A stretch of DNA of 64,000 bases from NCBI GenBank assembly GCA_902800815.1, contig CADCGB010000005.1, positions 1-64,000 of the forward strand. The letters are read 5' to 3'. Below, one piece after another: positions 1 to 8,415 of the stretch (positions within the stretch are counted from its first letter, which is position 1; each line of letters begins with the position of its first letter). The notes under the pieces were generated by a model. It saw nothing but the letters and a program-made list of their open reading frames with translations, did no database searches and was not told the origin of the DNA. The translations under genes and the position numbers were made by a program. This stretch comes from Fibrobacter succinogenes (GTDB lineage Bacteria; Fibrobacterota; Fibrobacteria; Fibrobacterales; Fibrobacteraceae).

Positions 1-1353
1 AAGCGTATCAAGGGCGGTGTGGTTGTCGACCTGTTCGGCATCGACGCCTTCCTCCCGGGTTCCCAGATCGACCTCCGTCAGATCCCGGACATCAACGCTC
101 TCATCGGCCAGGAATTCGACCTCAAGGTCATCAAGGTCAACAAGGCCCGTCGCAACATCGTCGTGTCCCGCCGCGTCGTTCTCGAAGAAGAACGCAACAA
201 GCAGCGTGGCGACGTTCTCGAAACTCTCGAGAAGGGCCAGGTCCGCAAGGGCCTCGTCAAGAACATCACCGACTTCGGTGCGTTCATTGACCTCGGCGGC
301 GTAGACGGCCTCCTCCACATCACCGACATGAGCTACAAGCGCATCAACCACCCGACCGAAATGGTCCAGCTCGGCCAGGAAGTCGAAGTCATGGTGCTCG
401 ACTTCAACGACAAGAAGGAACGCATTTCTCTCGGCATGAAGCAGCTCAAGCCGCATCCGTGGAAGGACATCGCCGAACGCTACCCCGAAGGCGCTATCGT
501 CAAGGGCAAGGTCGTTTCCATCACCGATTACGGTGCATTCGTCGAACTGGATTCTGGCGTCGAAGGCCTCATCCACGTTTCCGAAATGTCCTGGACCCAG
601 CACGGCAAGCACCCCTCCAAGATCCTCTCTGTGGGTCAGGAAGTGGAAGCTGTCGTTCTCAAGGTTGAAGAAGATGCAGAACGCATCTCTCTCGGCATGA
701 AGCAGCTCGAAAGCGATCCGTGGGATTCCATCGAAACCGAACTTCCCCCGGGTGCCCGCGTGGTTGGCGAAATCCGCAACATTGCTTCCTTCGGCGCATT
801 CGTCGAAATCAAGGAAGGTGTGGATGGCCTCATTCACGTGTCCGACATGTCCTGGACCAAGAAGATCACTCACCCGAACGAAATGGTCAAGAAGGGCGAC
901 AAGGTCGAATGCGTCGTGCTCGCTGTCGATAAGGAAAAGCGCCGCATTTCTCTGTCCATGAAGCACCTCACCGAAGACCCGTGGGATTCTATCGAAACCA
1001 CGTTCCCGGTGGATTCCGAAGTGAAGGGCAAGATTGTCCGTATGCTCGACCGCGGCGTCGTGGTTGAACTGAACGACGGTATCGAAGGCTTCATCCCGGT
1101 CTCCAAGCTCACCGCTGAATACATCAAGGTTCCGGCCGATGCATTCAAGGTTGGCGACGAAGTCCCGGCTGTCGTGACCGAGATCGACCAGAACAACCGC
1201 AAGATCTACCTCTCCGTGGTGGACTACTTCAAGAACCGCGAATCCGCAGAACTCAAGGCTTGGATGGATTCCCACAAGCCGGGTGAATCGGGCGAAGAAG
1301 AAGGCAACCAAGAAGAAGGCAGAAAAGCCGGCCGAAGACGCCGCTCCTGCTGA
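1..1353 (+). CDS. rpsA: 30S ribosomal protein S1, 5'-truncated by the window; apparent 3' frameshift
   Basis: Protein S1 helps the 30S subunit bind and unfold mRNA. The visible part starts inside one S1 domain and is followed by four more S1 (OB-fold) repeats. They are recognised by the recurring pattern ITDFGAFIDL / ITDYGAFVEL / IASFGAFVEI and by the GLLHITDMS / GLIHVSEMSW ends. The last repeat is divergent (LDRGVVVELNDGIEGFIPVS), as is usual for S1. The open frame runs to TGA at 1351-1353 and ends in an odd Glu/Arg-rich tail (residues about 430-450 of the visible part). One frame over, from about 1292 to TAA at 1364-1366, the DNA encodes a Lys/Ala/Glu-rich tail ending AEDAAPAEEAK, which looks like a natural C-terminus. 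A one-base indel near 1285-1300 is therefore suspected. Two hairpin terminators follow. Confidence 0.97.
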   Translation, partial: KRIKGGVVVDLFGIDAFLPGSQIDLRQIPDINALIGQEFDLKVIKVNKARRNIVVSRRVVLEEERNKQRGDVLETLEKGQVRKGLVKNITDFGAFIDLGGVDGLLHITDMSYKRINHPTEMVQLGQEVEVMVLDFNDKKERISLGMKQLKPHPWKDIAERYPEGAIVKGKVVSITDYGAFVELDSGVEGLIHVSEMSWTQHGKHPSKILSVGQEVEAVVLKVEEDAERISLGMKQLESDPWDSIETELPPGARVVGEIRNIASFGAFVEIKEGVDGLIHVSDMSWTKKITHPNEMVKKGDKVECVVLAVDKEKRRISLSMKHLTEDPWDSIETTFPVDSEVKGKIVRMLDRGVVVELNDGIEGFIPVSKLTAEYIKVPADAFKVGDEVPAVVTEIDQNNRKIYLSVVDYFKNRESAELKAWMDSHKPGESGEEEGNQEEGRKAGRRRRSC

Positions 1354-1386
1354 AGAAGCCAAGTAAGGTTACTTACCGGTTTAAGA

Positions 1387-1420
1387 AAATCCCGCGGGCA
1401 TTAGCCTGCGGGATTTTTTT
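1387..1420 (+). terminator. Rho-independent terminator after rpsA
   Basis: AATCCCGCGGGC and GCCTGCGGGATT form a 12-bp stem with one mismatch around an ATTA loop, followed by a T run. Confidence 0.9.
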
Positions 1421-1453
1421 TATGACCGCTCGTTCGTCGTCTCGGGTGCAACC

Positions 1454-1480
1454 GCGACCGATTAATATCGGTCGCTTTTT
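1454..1480 (+). terminator. Second hairpin terminator between rpsA and coaBC
   Basis: A perfect 9-bp stem (GCGACCGAT / ATCGGTCGC) with a TAAT loop is followed by TTTTT. It probably backs up the first terminator. Confidence 0.75.
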
Positions 1481-1512
1481 GCTCACGGAATGAAATTTCT
1501 ATCTTAGGGGGC

Positions 1513-2880
1513 ATGAACCTTACTGGAAAGAAAATCCTTCTGGGTGTCTCGGGTGGCATCGCGGTGTACAAGAGCTGCGAGCTTTTGCGCCTGTTGCAGA
1601 AGAAGGGTGCCGAGGTGCGCGTGTGCATGACGGAGGCCGCGACGGAGTTCGTGGCGCCGCTCACGTTTGCAAGCCTCAGCAAGTGCCCCGTGTACCTGAA
1701 GAACGGTGCCGTGGAGGCGCGGCCTTTCCAGCATATAGACTTTCCGCGGTGGGCGGACCTTTACCTGGTGGTGCCCGCGACCGCGAACGTTATCGGGAAA
1801 TTCGCCTGCGGTATCGCCGACGACCCGGTGAGCCTCTGCTTTATGAGTTGCACGTGCCCGCGCGTAATCGCCCCCGCGATGAACGTCGCGATGTACAATA
1901 GCCCGGCGGTCAAGCGCAACCTTGAGGTGCTGCGCGGGTTCGAATGTACGACCGTGCTCGAATCGCCCGCGGGTGAACTTGCCTGCGGTGAGGTGGGGCA
2001 GGGAAGGCTTATGGAACCGGAAGAGATTGTAAAGTGGCTAGATGGTTCGACAAGCTCACCAACCTTACCAAGGTCCCTGAGCCTGTCGAAGGGCAAAGCC
2101 TCCGAACCGCCCGCGTTCCCTGTCGCGAAGGATATCGACCCGACTCTGGATGATACACTCCCTGGCTACGGCAAGAAAGTCCTGCTGACGGCGGGCCGTA
2201 CCGAGGAGGCGATTGACCCGGTGCGCTACATCAGCAACCGCAGTAGCGGGAAGACTGCAGTGGCGCTTGCTTCCGTATTCTACGCGAATGGCTTCCAGGT
2301 TGAAGTCGTTGCGGGCCCGATGGAGGCGGCGTTCCCGGGCGGAGTGAAGGTGACCCGAGTTAGAAGCGCCCGGGACATGCACGACGCCGTGATGTCGCGG
2401 CTTGAATGTGCGGACGCCGTCGTGCATTGCGCGGCGGTAGCGGACTACCGCCCCGCCCACGCCGCCGACGCGAAGATTAAGGACAGCCGGAGCCAGCTCA
2501 CGATAGAGCTCGTGCCGAACCCGAATATTTTGCGCGACTGCACTGCGGCCCGCGCATCCCGTACCGGCAAGGAAGCATCCCGTAGCCAGAATGCCGGCGC
2601 ATCTCGAAACCAGAATGCGGCCCCCAAGCAGCAGGTCATCGTCGGTTTCGCGCTCGAGACCGATCACTTCAAGGAGCACGCCGCAGAAAAGCTCGCGAAG
2701 AGCGGTGCCGACGCCCTCCTGCTGAACGCCCCGGTCGCAAGCGATTCCGGATTCGGGCACGATTGCGTGCGCTACACGCTGGTGCGCCCCGGCATGGAAG
2801 TACCCGAGATGAAGATGGGCGGCAAGGTCGACCTGGCCCAGGAAATTGTCGGATTTGTTATTGACAAACTAAGAGTATAG
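1513..2880 (+). CDS. coaBC: Bifunctional phosphopantothenoylcysteine decarboxylase / phosphopantothenate-cysteine ligase
   Basis: It makes 4'-phosphopantetheine from phosphopantothenate, cysteine and CTP in coenzyme A synthesis. The N-terminal CoaC flavoprotein half (residues 1-180) shows the FMN-binding LGVSGGIAVYKS, the catalytic His in HIDFPRWAD, PAMNVAMY, and ACGEVGQGRL carrying the active-site Cys. The C-terminal CoaB half starts at about residue 220 with LLTAGRTEEAIDPVRYISN. It continues with the AAVADYRP loop, the KIKDS lysines and VGFALETD. Two unusual low-complexity inserts are present. The first, between the halves, comes from a palindromic DNA repeat (2044-2093). The second (residues about 343-370, Ala/Ser/Arg/Asn-rich) lies inside CoaB just after the NPNIL segment. 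The length, 455 aa, is about 50 longer than usual because of them. ATG 1513 follows a G-rich stretch and a TATCTTAG motif. Confidence 0.95.
   Translation: MNLTGKKILLGVSGGIAVYKSCELLRLLQKKGAEVRVCMTEAATEFVAPLTFASLSKCPVYLKNGAVEARPFQHIDFPRWADLYLVVPATANVIGKFACGIADDPVSLCFMSCTCPRVIAPAMNVAMYNSPAVKRNLEVLRGFECTTVLESPAGELACGEVGQGRLMEPEEIVKWLDGSTSSPTLPRSLSLSKGKASEPPAFPVAKDIDPTLDDTLPGYGKKVLLTAGRTEEAIDPVRYISNRSSGKTAVALASVFYANGFQVEVVAGPMEAAFPGGVKVTRVRSARDMHDAVMSRLECADAVVHCAAVADYRPAHAADAKIKDSRSQLTIELVPNPNILRDCTAARASRTGKEASRSQNAGASRNQNAAPKQQVIVGFALETDHFKEHAAEKLAKSGADALLLNAPVASDSGFGHDCVRYTLVRPGMEVPEMKMGGKVDLAQEIVGFVIDKLRV
2044..2093. repeat. Palindromic repeat inserted in frame in coaBC
   Basis: GGTTCGACAAGCTCACC (2044-2060) and GGTCCCTGAGCCTGTCGAAGG (2072-2092) are imperfect reverse complements sharing the core TTCGACA[A/G]GCTCA. 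Short palindromes with this core are dispersed in many bacterial genomes. Here the element is translated as a Ser/Thr/Pro/Leu-rich linker between the CoaC and CoaB domains. Confidence 0.7.
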
Positions 2881-2892
2881 TGGTGAGGGAAC

Positions 2893-3759
2893 ATGCCGGA
2901 AGAATTTGACTTTGCAGAACTTCGCAAGTATCTCCGTGGCCAGATCGACATGGGGGATTCCGAGGTGTTTCTCGACGAGCCGTGGACCCTTCAGAAGCGT
3001 GCTGCGGCACCATCCAGGCCTGCACCTGCAAGCCCGGCGCCGTTTACCCCTGCGATAAACAATCCCGCGATAAACGCCGCGCCCTCCAAACCCGCAACAA
3101 ACGTGACGACAAACATGGCGGCAAACGCGCCTGCGATAAACGAGGCTCCCGCAGCCCCGCTGTTCGAATCTCCGGTGGGTGCTGTCCCTGCGGCCCGCCC
3201 GGCTGTCAAGAAGGTTGCCGCCGCGTTCGAGTCCGCGGAAAGTCTCGAAGCCTTCTATGCGGCTATCAAGTCCGACGTCGTCTACGCGAACGTCGCCGAC
3301 CTCGTCTTGTACGAGGGCCCCGCAAACCCGAAGGTTTTGCTCCTGCTGCCCGCCCCTCCGGCACAGCCCGGCTCGTTCTTCGCTACCCCCGCGGGCGAAA
3401 TGCTCGTGCGCCTTTTCGGTAGCCTCTCCATCCCGGCCGATTCCATCGGGGTCACGTTCTTCTACAAGGGCAGAACCGCGCGTAACATCCCGGCCCTGCT
3501 CGAGGCGTCGCTCCGGAAGATGCTCGCGAAGGAACTTTCGTTCATCGCCCCCTCGGTGATGGTGACCTTCGGCGAACCGCTCTTTCACCAGGTATTCGGC
3601 AAGGGAAAGAATTTCGAGGAGCACGCCGGTACCGATATGGAATTTTCGGGCGTCAAGACGTGCTCGCTGGTCGATGCCTACGCCATGGCGCAGGATAAGC
3701 AGCTCAAGTGGGTTACCTGGAAGGTCCATATCCCGAAGAGCAGTTACTTCAAGGCGTAG
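2893..3759 (+). CDS. Uracil-DNA-glycosylase-superfamily-like protein lacking the catalytic motifs
   Basis: The product has 288 residues. Residues 1-25 form a short N-terminal segment. Residues 35-100 are an Ala/Pro/Asn-rich disordered linker. Residues 115-288 resemble the family 4/5 uracil-DNA glycosylase fold. The similarity lies in the order of elements: NPKVLLLLPAP in place of motif A, then AGEMLVRLFGSLSIPADSI, VTFFYKGR, a helix ending LAKELSFIAP, and VMVTFGEPLFHQVFG. The usual GEAPG motif, the iron-sulfur cysteines and the HPS loop are not visible, so enzymatic activity is doubtful. The gene starts 12 bp after coaBC with GGTGAGGGA upstream and is probably co-transcribed with it. The fold assignment is an inference from motif order; the function is unknown. 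Confidence 0.6.
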   Translation: MPEEFDFAELRKYLRGQIDMGDSEVFLDEPWTLQKRAAAPSRPAPASPAPFTPAINNPAINAAPSKPATNVTTNMAANAPAINEAPAAPLFESPVGAVPAARPAVKKVAAAFESAESLEAFYAAIKSDVVYANVADLVLYEGPANPKVLLLLPAPPAQPGSFFATPAGEMLVRLFGSLSIPADSIGVTFFYKGRTARNIPALLEASLRKMLAKELSFIAPSVMVTFGEPLFHQVFGKGKNFEEHAGTDMEFSGVKTCSLVDAYAMAQDKQLKWVTWKVHIPKSSYFKA

Positions 3760-3806
3760 CCCGCGTACCGTAAGCCCGATATAAATTATATTTCCTGTTA
3801 ATCGTT

Positions 3807-5231
3807 ATGCCTGAATTTGCAACGGAAAATAAGAATTTTGAAGGTCGTCAGGTCCCGATGGATACCGATGCCGAGCGCTACCTGCTCGGCGGCATTCTCC
3901 GCGACCCGAACACGATGGCGCGTGCCATCGAGATGGTTTCGGATGACGACTTCTTTTACCTGGAGCGCCACCAGTTGATTTGGCGTGCCATGAAGAGCCT
4001 GTACAGTGCGGGCACTCCTATCGACATGCTCACGCTGCCTGCCGAACTCGAGAAGATGGGCAAACTGCGCGAGGCGGGTAACCGCGAGTACATTTTCGAG
4101 ATGATGGAGAGTGTCGCCTCCTCGGCGAACGTGGAATGGAACTTGGAACACCTGCGCAACAAGTATGTGCTGCGCAAGCTCATCAAGATGTCTTCGGAAA
4201 CCATCAAGCAGGCGATGGATTCCACGTCTGCACCCGACGAAGTGCTACAGTCTGCCGAACGTGCCGTGTTCGCCATTGCCGAAAAGCAGGTGAAGAACAC
4301 GCTCCGCCCGATCGAGAAGTTCATGAGCCCGCTCCTGGAGCGCCTCACGACCCGCAGGGACGGCATGACCGGTGTGCCTACGGGCCTCAAGGATTTGGAC
4401 GAGCTTACGAACGGCCTGCAGAATTCCGACTTGATTATCTTGGCGGCGCGCCCTGGCGTCGGCAAAACTTCTTTTGCCCTCACGATTGCCGCGAATGCCG
4501 CTATTGACTACGGCAAGCATGTGGCATTCTTCAGCCTGGAAATGGATGGCGTGCAGCTGGCCCAGCGCTTGCTGTGCTCCCGTTCCGGGGTGGACCAGTC
4601 CAAGCTCCGCAACAACAAGCTGAACTCCGACGAGATGAACCAGCTGGTGGCTCACGTTGGGCCTATCAACCAGGCGCCCCTGTTTGTGGACGATAACGCC
4701 GACCTCGGCATCATGGAACTCATGAGCAAGGCCCGCGACCTCAAGCGCAAGGGCGAGCTCGACATGCTGGTGATTGACTACCTGCAGCTGATGAAGACGG
4801 GCAACGAGGAAAACCGCGCCGTCGCTATCGGTGCCATTTCGCGTGGCCTCAAGATTCTGGCGAAGGAACTTCAGATTCCGGTTATCGCGCTCGCACAGCT
4901 CAGCCGTAAGGTCGAGGAGAAGGGCCGCGAAAGGCCCCAGCTCAGTGACCTGCGTGAATCGGGCTCTATCGAACAGGATGCCGACATGGTGTGGTTCGTG
5001 GAACGCCCCTTCGTGCGTACGCACAAGGAAGAGGACAAGTACAAGGCAGAACTTATCGTGGCCAAGCACCGTAACGGTTCGGTGAGGGATATCCCGCTCA
5101 CGTTCATTCCGGAATGTACCCTGTTCAAGGATGGCTTCGACGATTCCGAGATGGGTGGCGGTGATGACCAGGATTACAGCTACGGCGATGATTCGTCGTT
5201 CTCGGGCGGCACCGACTTTGGAGGTTACTAG
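3807..5231 (+). CDS. dnaB: Replicative DNA helicase DnaB
   Basis: This is the hexameric 5'-3' helicase of the replication fork. The N-terminal helical domain (residues 15-120) begins with the typical DTDAERYLLGGILRDP. The RecA-like C-terminal domain has GVPTGLKDLDELTNGL, Walker A ARPGVGKTSFA, the FFSLEM strand, Walker B MLVIDYLQLM, and SRGLKILAKEL...ALAQLSRKVE. The last 30 residues are an acidic Gly/Ser/Tyr/Asp tail, reminiscent of disordered protein-binding tips. At 474 aa the length is normal. No clear Shine-Dalgarno precedes ATG 3807. TATATTTC lies 12 nt upstream. Confidence 0.97.
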   Translation: MPEFATENKNFEGRQVPMDTDAERYLLGGILRDPNTMARAIEMVSDDDFFYLERHQLIWRAMKSLYSAGTPIDMLTLPAELEKMGKLREAGNREYIFEMMESVASSANVEWNLEHLRNKYVLRKLIKMSSETIKQAMDSTSAPDEVLQSAERAVFAIAEKQVKNTLRPIEKFMSPLLERLTTRRDGMTGVPTGLKDLDELTNGLQNSDLIILAARPGVGKTSFALTIAANAAIDYGKHVAFFSLEMDGVQLAQRLLCSRSGVDQSKLRNNKLNSDEMNQLVAHVGPINQAPLFVDDNADLGIMELMSKARDLKRKGELDMLVIDYLQLMKTGNEENRAVAIGAISRGLKILAKELQIPVIALAQLSRKVEEKGRERPQLSDLRESGSIEQDADMVWFVERPFVRTHKEEDKYKAELIVAKHRNGSVRDIPLTFIPECTLFKDGFDDSEMGGGDDQDYSYGDDSSFSGGTDFGGY

Positions 5232-5233
5232 CG

Positions 5234-6016
5234 ATGCCCCTGTTGCTTAGGCCCATAGCGTGGATCGGTCGCGTCATCGTGGATGGCATCTCGAGCATTG
5301 GCGAGGTGCTCTGCATATTGCTATTGACGCTCAAGCAGTTGCCGCACGTGTTCAAGAATCCTGACCTCATCGTGAAGCAGATGGTTTCTATCGGCGTGTC
5401 TAGCCTTCCGCTGTTGTTCGTGACTTCCATCTTTACCGGCATGGTGGCGACCGTGTGTGCCGAGTTCGAGTTCCAGAACCTGGTGGCCGACAAGTTCGTA
5501 GGTACTGCCGCCTGTAAGATGGTGCTTATCGAGCTTGGACCCCTGCTTACCGCTATCGTGCTTTCGGGCCGCGTGGGCAGTGCCGTTGCCGCGGAGCTCG
5601 GTAGCATGAAGGAGAAGGAGGAACTTGCCGCCTACACGGTGCTCGGTCTCGAACCCTACCGCTACCTCGCTCTCCCGCGCTTTGTCGCCTTCATGACGAT
5701 GATTCCTTGCCTTACCGCCATCTCGAATGCCCTCGCGCTTATCGGTGGCTGGATCGTGTGCGTGCTCGGCCTCGACATCACTACGTACACTTACACTACC
5801 GGCATGCAGTACCTGTTCGATTCCATGGACCTCTGGTCGGGCATGATCAAGTCACTCGTGTTCGGTGTGCTTATTTTTGTGCTGGGCTACTACCACGGGA
5901 TTAATGCCCAGGCCGGTGCCCGCGGTGTGGGGCTTGCGACCATGAACGTGGTGGTCTCGAGCTGCCTTATGATTTTGATTTCCGACTTTATTCTTGATGC
6001 AATCATGTTCTTCTAG
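5234..6016 (+). CDS. mlaE: MlaE-family ABC transporter permease
   Basis: This is the inner-membrane permease of a phospholipid (Mla/MCE-type) ABC transporter. Its 260 residues hold five or six hydrophobic helices. It carries family landmarks: FTGMVATVCAEFEFQNL, ELGPLLTAIVLSGRVGSAVAAELGSM with the coupling-helix Glu, and EQ-loop-like MKEKEELAAYTVLGL. It starts 2 nt after the dnaB stop codon and is followed 16 nt later by the matching ATPase. No MCE-domain (MlaD) or MlaB/C gene is nearby, so the substrate-binding partner must be encoded elsewhere. Confidence 0.92.
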   Translation: MPLLLRPIAWIGRVIVDGISSIGEVLCILLLTLKQLPHVFKNPDLIVKQMVSIGVSSLPLLFVTSIFTGMVATVCAEFEFQNLVADKFVGTAACKMVLIELGPLLTAIVLSGRVGSAVAAELGSMKEKEELAAYTVLGLEPYRYLALPRFVAFMTMIPCLTAISNALALIGGWIVCVLGLDITTYTYTTGMQYLFDSMDLWSGMIKSLVFGVLIFVLGYYHGINAQAGARGVGLATMNVVVSSCLMILISDFILDAIMFF

Positions 6017-6032
6017 TTTTTGCAGGTGATAT

Positions 6033-6821
6033 ATGCCAAACGTAAAGATTGACCCGAACGACATTGCCATCCGGCTCAAGGGACTCAAGAAATCCTTCGG
6101 CCCGCAGACCGTGCTCGAGGACGTGAACCTCGATATTCGCCGCGGCGAGACGATGGTCATCATCGGAAAGTCCGGTGGCGGCAAGTCCGTGATCCTGAAG
6201 CACATGATTGGCCTGCTGCAGCCCGATGGAGGCGAGGTGTCCGTCGATGGCGTGACCATCAGTACCCCGAAGTTTTTTGACACGCATACCATCCGTAAAA
6301 AAATGGGCATGCTCTTCCAGATGGGTGCGCTCTTTGACTCGATGACCACCGGCGAGAACATCGCGTTCGCTTTGCGCGAACACCACCCGGAACTTTCTGA
6401 AAGGCAGATCCAGGATGTGGTGACCGAGAAGCTCCAGATGATTAACCTTGTCCCCGAGTTCAGGACCAAGATGCCCAGCGAACTTTCGGGCGGTATGCGC
6501 AAGCGTGTGGCTCTTGCCCGCGCGATTGCGTTGAACCCGGAAATCCTCCTGTACGACGAACCGACGACCGGCCTTGACCCCATCACGAGTGACGTGATTA
6601 ACGACCTCATCCTCGACATGCAGAGCAAGCTCGGGGTGACCTCCGTGGTGGTGACCCACGACATGGTGAGCGCCTTCAAGGTGGCCGACCGCATCGCGAT
6701 GCTCCTGAACGGGCGCATTATCGAGGTGGGCACGGTGGACGAAATCAAGAACACCAGCAACCCCTATGTGCACCAGTTTATCACTGGCCAGCGCAAGATT
6801 TCGGTGGACGAGGAGCAGTAA
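6033..6821 (+). CDS. mlaF: MlaF-family ABC transporter ATP-binding protein
   Basis: This is the ATPase partner of the preceding MlaE-like permease. Its 262 residues show Walker A GKSGGGKSVILKHM, Q-loop MLFQMGALFDSMTTGENIAF, signature LSGGMRKRVALARA, Walker B ILLYDEPTTGLDP and the H-loop VVVTHDM. The FQMGALFDS wording is typical of the Mla/Ttg2A subfamily. The pair is probably translated from one mRNA with dnaB, an uncommon neighbour. The next gene downstream is an unrelated lipoprotein. Confidence 0.93.
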   Translation: MPNVKIDPNDIAIRLKGLKKSFGPQTVLEDVNLDIRRGETMVIIGKSGGGKSVILKHMIGLLQPDGGEVSVDGVTISTPKFFDTHTIRKKMGMLFQMGALFDSMTTGENIAFALREHHPELSERQIQDVVTEKLQMINLVPEFRTKMPSELSGGMRKRVALARAIALNPEILLYDEPTTGLDPITSDVINDLILDMQSKLGVTSVVVTHDMVSAFKVADRIAMLLNGRIIEVGTVDEIKNTSNPYVHQFITGQRKISVDEEQ

Positions 6822-6939
6822 GGCGTATTTTTCGGGCAAAAAGGGGCTTTTTTGCGTGTTTTCGTTCACAAAAAAGGGTTTCCCGTTACCCCTTTTGCAA
6901 ATAATAATGTAATTTTCTAGGTAGAAAAAGAGGTTTTTT

Positions 6940-8262
6940 ATGAAGAAGAAACTTTTGATAGGTCTATCATCGGTCGGCTTGGCCGCCGGTTTTTGGGCCT
7001 GTGGTGATGGTACCGTGGAGCCCCTGAACGAGGCTACGGATGGCTATGTCAAGGCTATGCTCGAAACGCAGTCTATCGACTTCGCAAGCCAGGTCGCTGA
7101 TGCCAAGAAGCAGTGCAGTGAAGATATCGTCTGCATGAACGAGATGGCGAAGGCCAATAACGGTGTGATTCAGATCGAGTCGTCCGAGACGATTATTGAG
7201 TCCTCGAGCAGTGGTCCTGCTACCCAGATGACGTCGTCTTCTAGGGATATCTTCGGTGGCAGGTCCTCGATGGGCCCCATCGGTCAGCAGAGCTCTTCTT
7301 CTGTGGCTCCGATTACGACTCCCTCTTCCTCTTCTGCGGCCCCTGTTGCTGCGGGTGTTTTCGGTACGTGTGCCCCGGCGTCGGCTACCGTTGAACTGAA
7401 TGCGACTGCAAAGTGGGAATTTACCTGGAGCCAGAATTCCGGGCTTACTATGGCAGATGTTGGTAAGGCCTCGTATGCTTGGACTCTGCCGGGTGCGGCT
7501 ACTGCTACGGCTACGGGAAGAACTCCGACTACGACCTATGCTACTTCCGGTGCGAAGACGGCGACTGTTTCCGTTACGGGTGGTGGAATCACGCAAGACA
7601 TTACTTGCTCACCTTTGAATGTGAATGGTGCTCCGATTACGGGTTGCGAATGCGTTGGTACAAACCTCAGGCCCGATGTTGCTGCGGGTGAAGCTGCTAC
7701 ATGGACCATTGCCAATTGCAAGACGGGTACTGGCCTGACGCTCTCCTACACCTGGACGGGTGCTACCGCCGATGCGACTGGCCTTACTGCGACCGCTCCG
7801 GTGGCAGCAAAGAACGATGTCGTGTCCGGTGTTTCTGTCTTGGTCGAGAACGACGACAACACCAAGGTGCCGATAACTTGTGACGCGGCGACCGCGGTGG
7901 ACTCCAGAATCCCGGATTACGAACTGAAGTTCGAGGGCTCGAACATTCCTTCCAATACTGTTAACCAGGAAGTTCCGTTCAACAAGGAAGCCTGTATCCA
8001 GGTGGCCTTTGAATGGCAGAACAGCTGGACTCCGGAAAATATTTCCGTTCTTTGCGACGTGCAGGCTGCAAATGGTTCTCCCGGTCTGACGTTGGACCTT
8101 GTCTACAATGGAAAGACGACGTCCTATACGGGCAGCTATAACATAAGCAACAGTGGCGTGAAGCTGGGCGCGGTTAAGCAAGGAACGAACACCTTCAAGG
8201 ATATCTGCGTTACAGTGACGGGTACCGAAGGCGGTACTGCAAAGTGCTTCTTCGGAAACTAG
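6940..8262 (+). CDS. Ser-linker surface lipoprotein with PKD-like domain
   Basis: The product has 440 residues with an N-terminal lipoprotein signal: MKKK, a hydrophobic stretch, and FWAC with Cys at about residue 21. Residues 22-70 are acidic and helical. Residues 75-130 are a Ser-rich linker with several SSSS runs, the usual Fibrobacter spacer between the lipid anchor and folded domains. Residues 140-230 contain TWSQNSG, ASYAWTLPGA and KTATVSVTGGG, which resemble a PKD/Ig-like beta-sandwich. A second similar unit follows (TLSYTWTGATADATG). The C-terminal 120 residues have paired Cys. It is probably exported to the outer membrane; no enzymatic motif is visible. The start is set by AGAGGT upstream of ATG 6940. 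Confidence 0.85.
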   Translation: MKKKLLIGLSSVGLAAGFWACGDGTVEPLNEATDGYVKAMLETQSIDFASQVADAKKQCSEDIVCMNEMAKANNGVIQIESSETIIESSSSGPATQMTSSSRDIFGGRSSMGPIGQQSSSSVAPITTPSSSSAAPVAAGVFGTCAPASATVELNATAKWEFTWSQNSGLTMADVGKASYAWTLPGAATATATGRTPTTTYATSGAKTATVSVTGGGITQDITCSPLNVNGAPITGCECVGTNLRPDVAAGEAATWTIANCKTGTGLTLSYTWTGATADATGLTATAPVAAKNDVVSGVSVLVENDDNTKVPITCDAATAVDSRIPDYELKFEGSNIPSNTVNQEVPFNKEACIQVAFEWQNSWTPENISVLCDVQAANGSPGLTLDLVYNGKTTSYTGSYNISNSGVKLGAVKQGTNTFKDICVTVTGTEGGTAKCFFGN

Positions 8263-8293
8263 TCCGGCACGCAATCTGCTGAAAGTATAAAAG

Positions 8294-8320
8294 AAAACCC
8301 GCTCGTCCGAGCGGGTTTTT
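8294..8320 (+). terminator. Rho-independent terminator
   Basis: AAAACCCGCTCG and CGAGCGGGTTTTT form a near-perfect hairpin with a short TC loop and T tail, 30 nt after the lipoprotein stop. Confidence 0.92.
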
Positions 8321-8378
8321 CTGTACCTGAATCTTGGTTTGAACTGCTTTAGCCAGGTGCCGGTGTTGAACCGTATGG

Positions 8379-8403
8379 ATCCTAGTTACGATGTAACTAG
8401 GAT
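8379..8403. repeat. Intergenic palindrome, copy A (11-bp arms, GAT loop)
   Basis: ATCCTAGTTAC and GTAACTAGGAT are perfect 11-nt inverted arms around GAT, flanked by GTATGG on the left and GACTGA on the right. It lies 13 bp beyond the 3' end of the leftward barrel gene. Copy B at 12001 shares the flanks, loop and arm length but has different arms. Confidence 0.75.
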
Positions 8404-8415
8404 GACTGATGACTA

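Noticed and set aside
6835-6900. Possible terminator after mlaF
   Set aside because: A-rich and GGGG/CCCC stretches pair only poorly, with several mismatches and no clean T tail.
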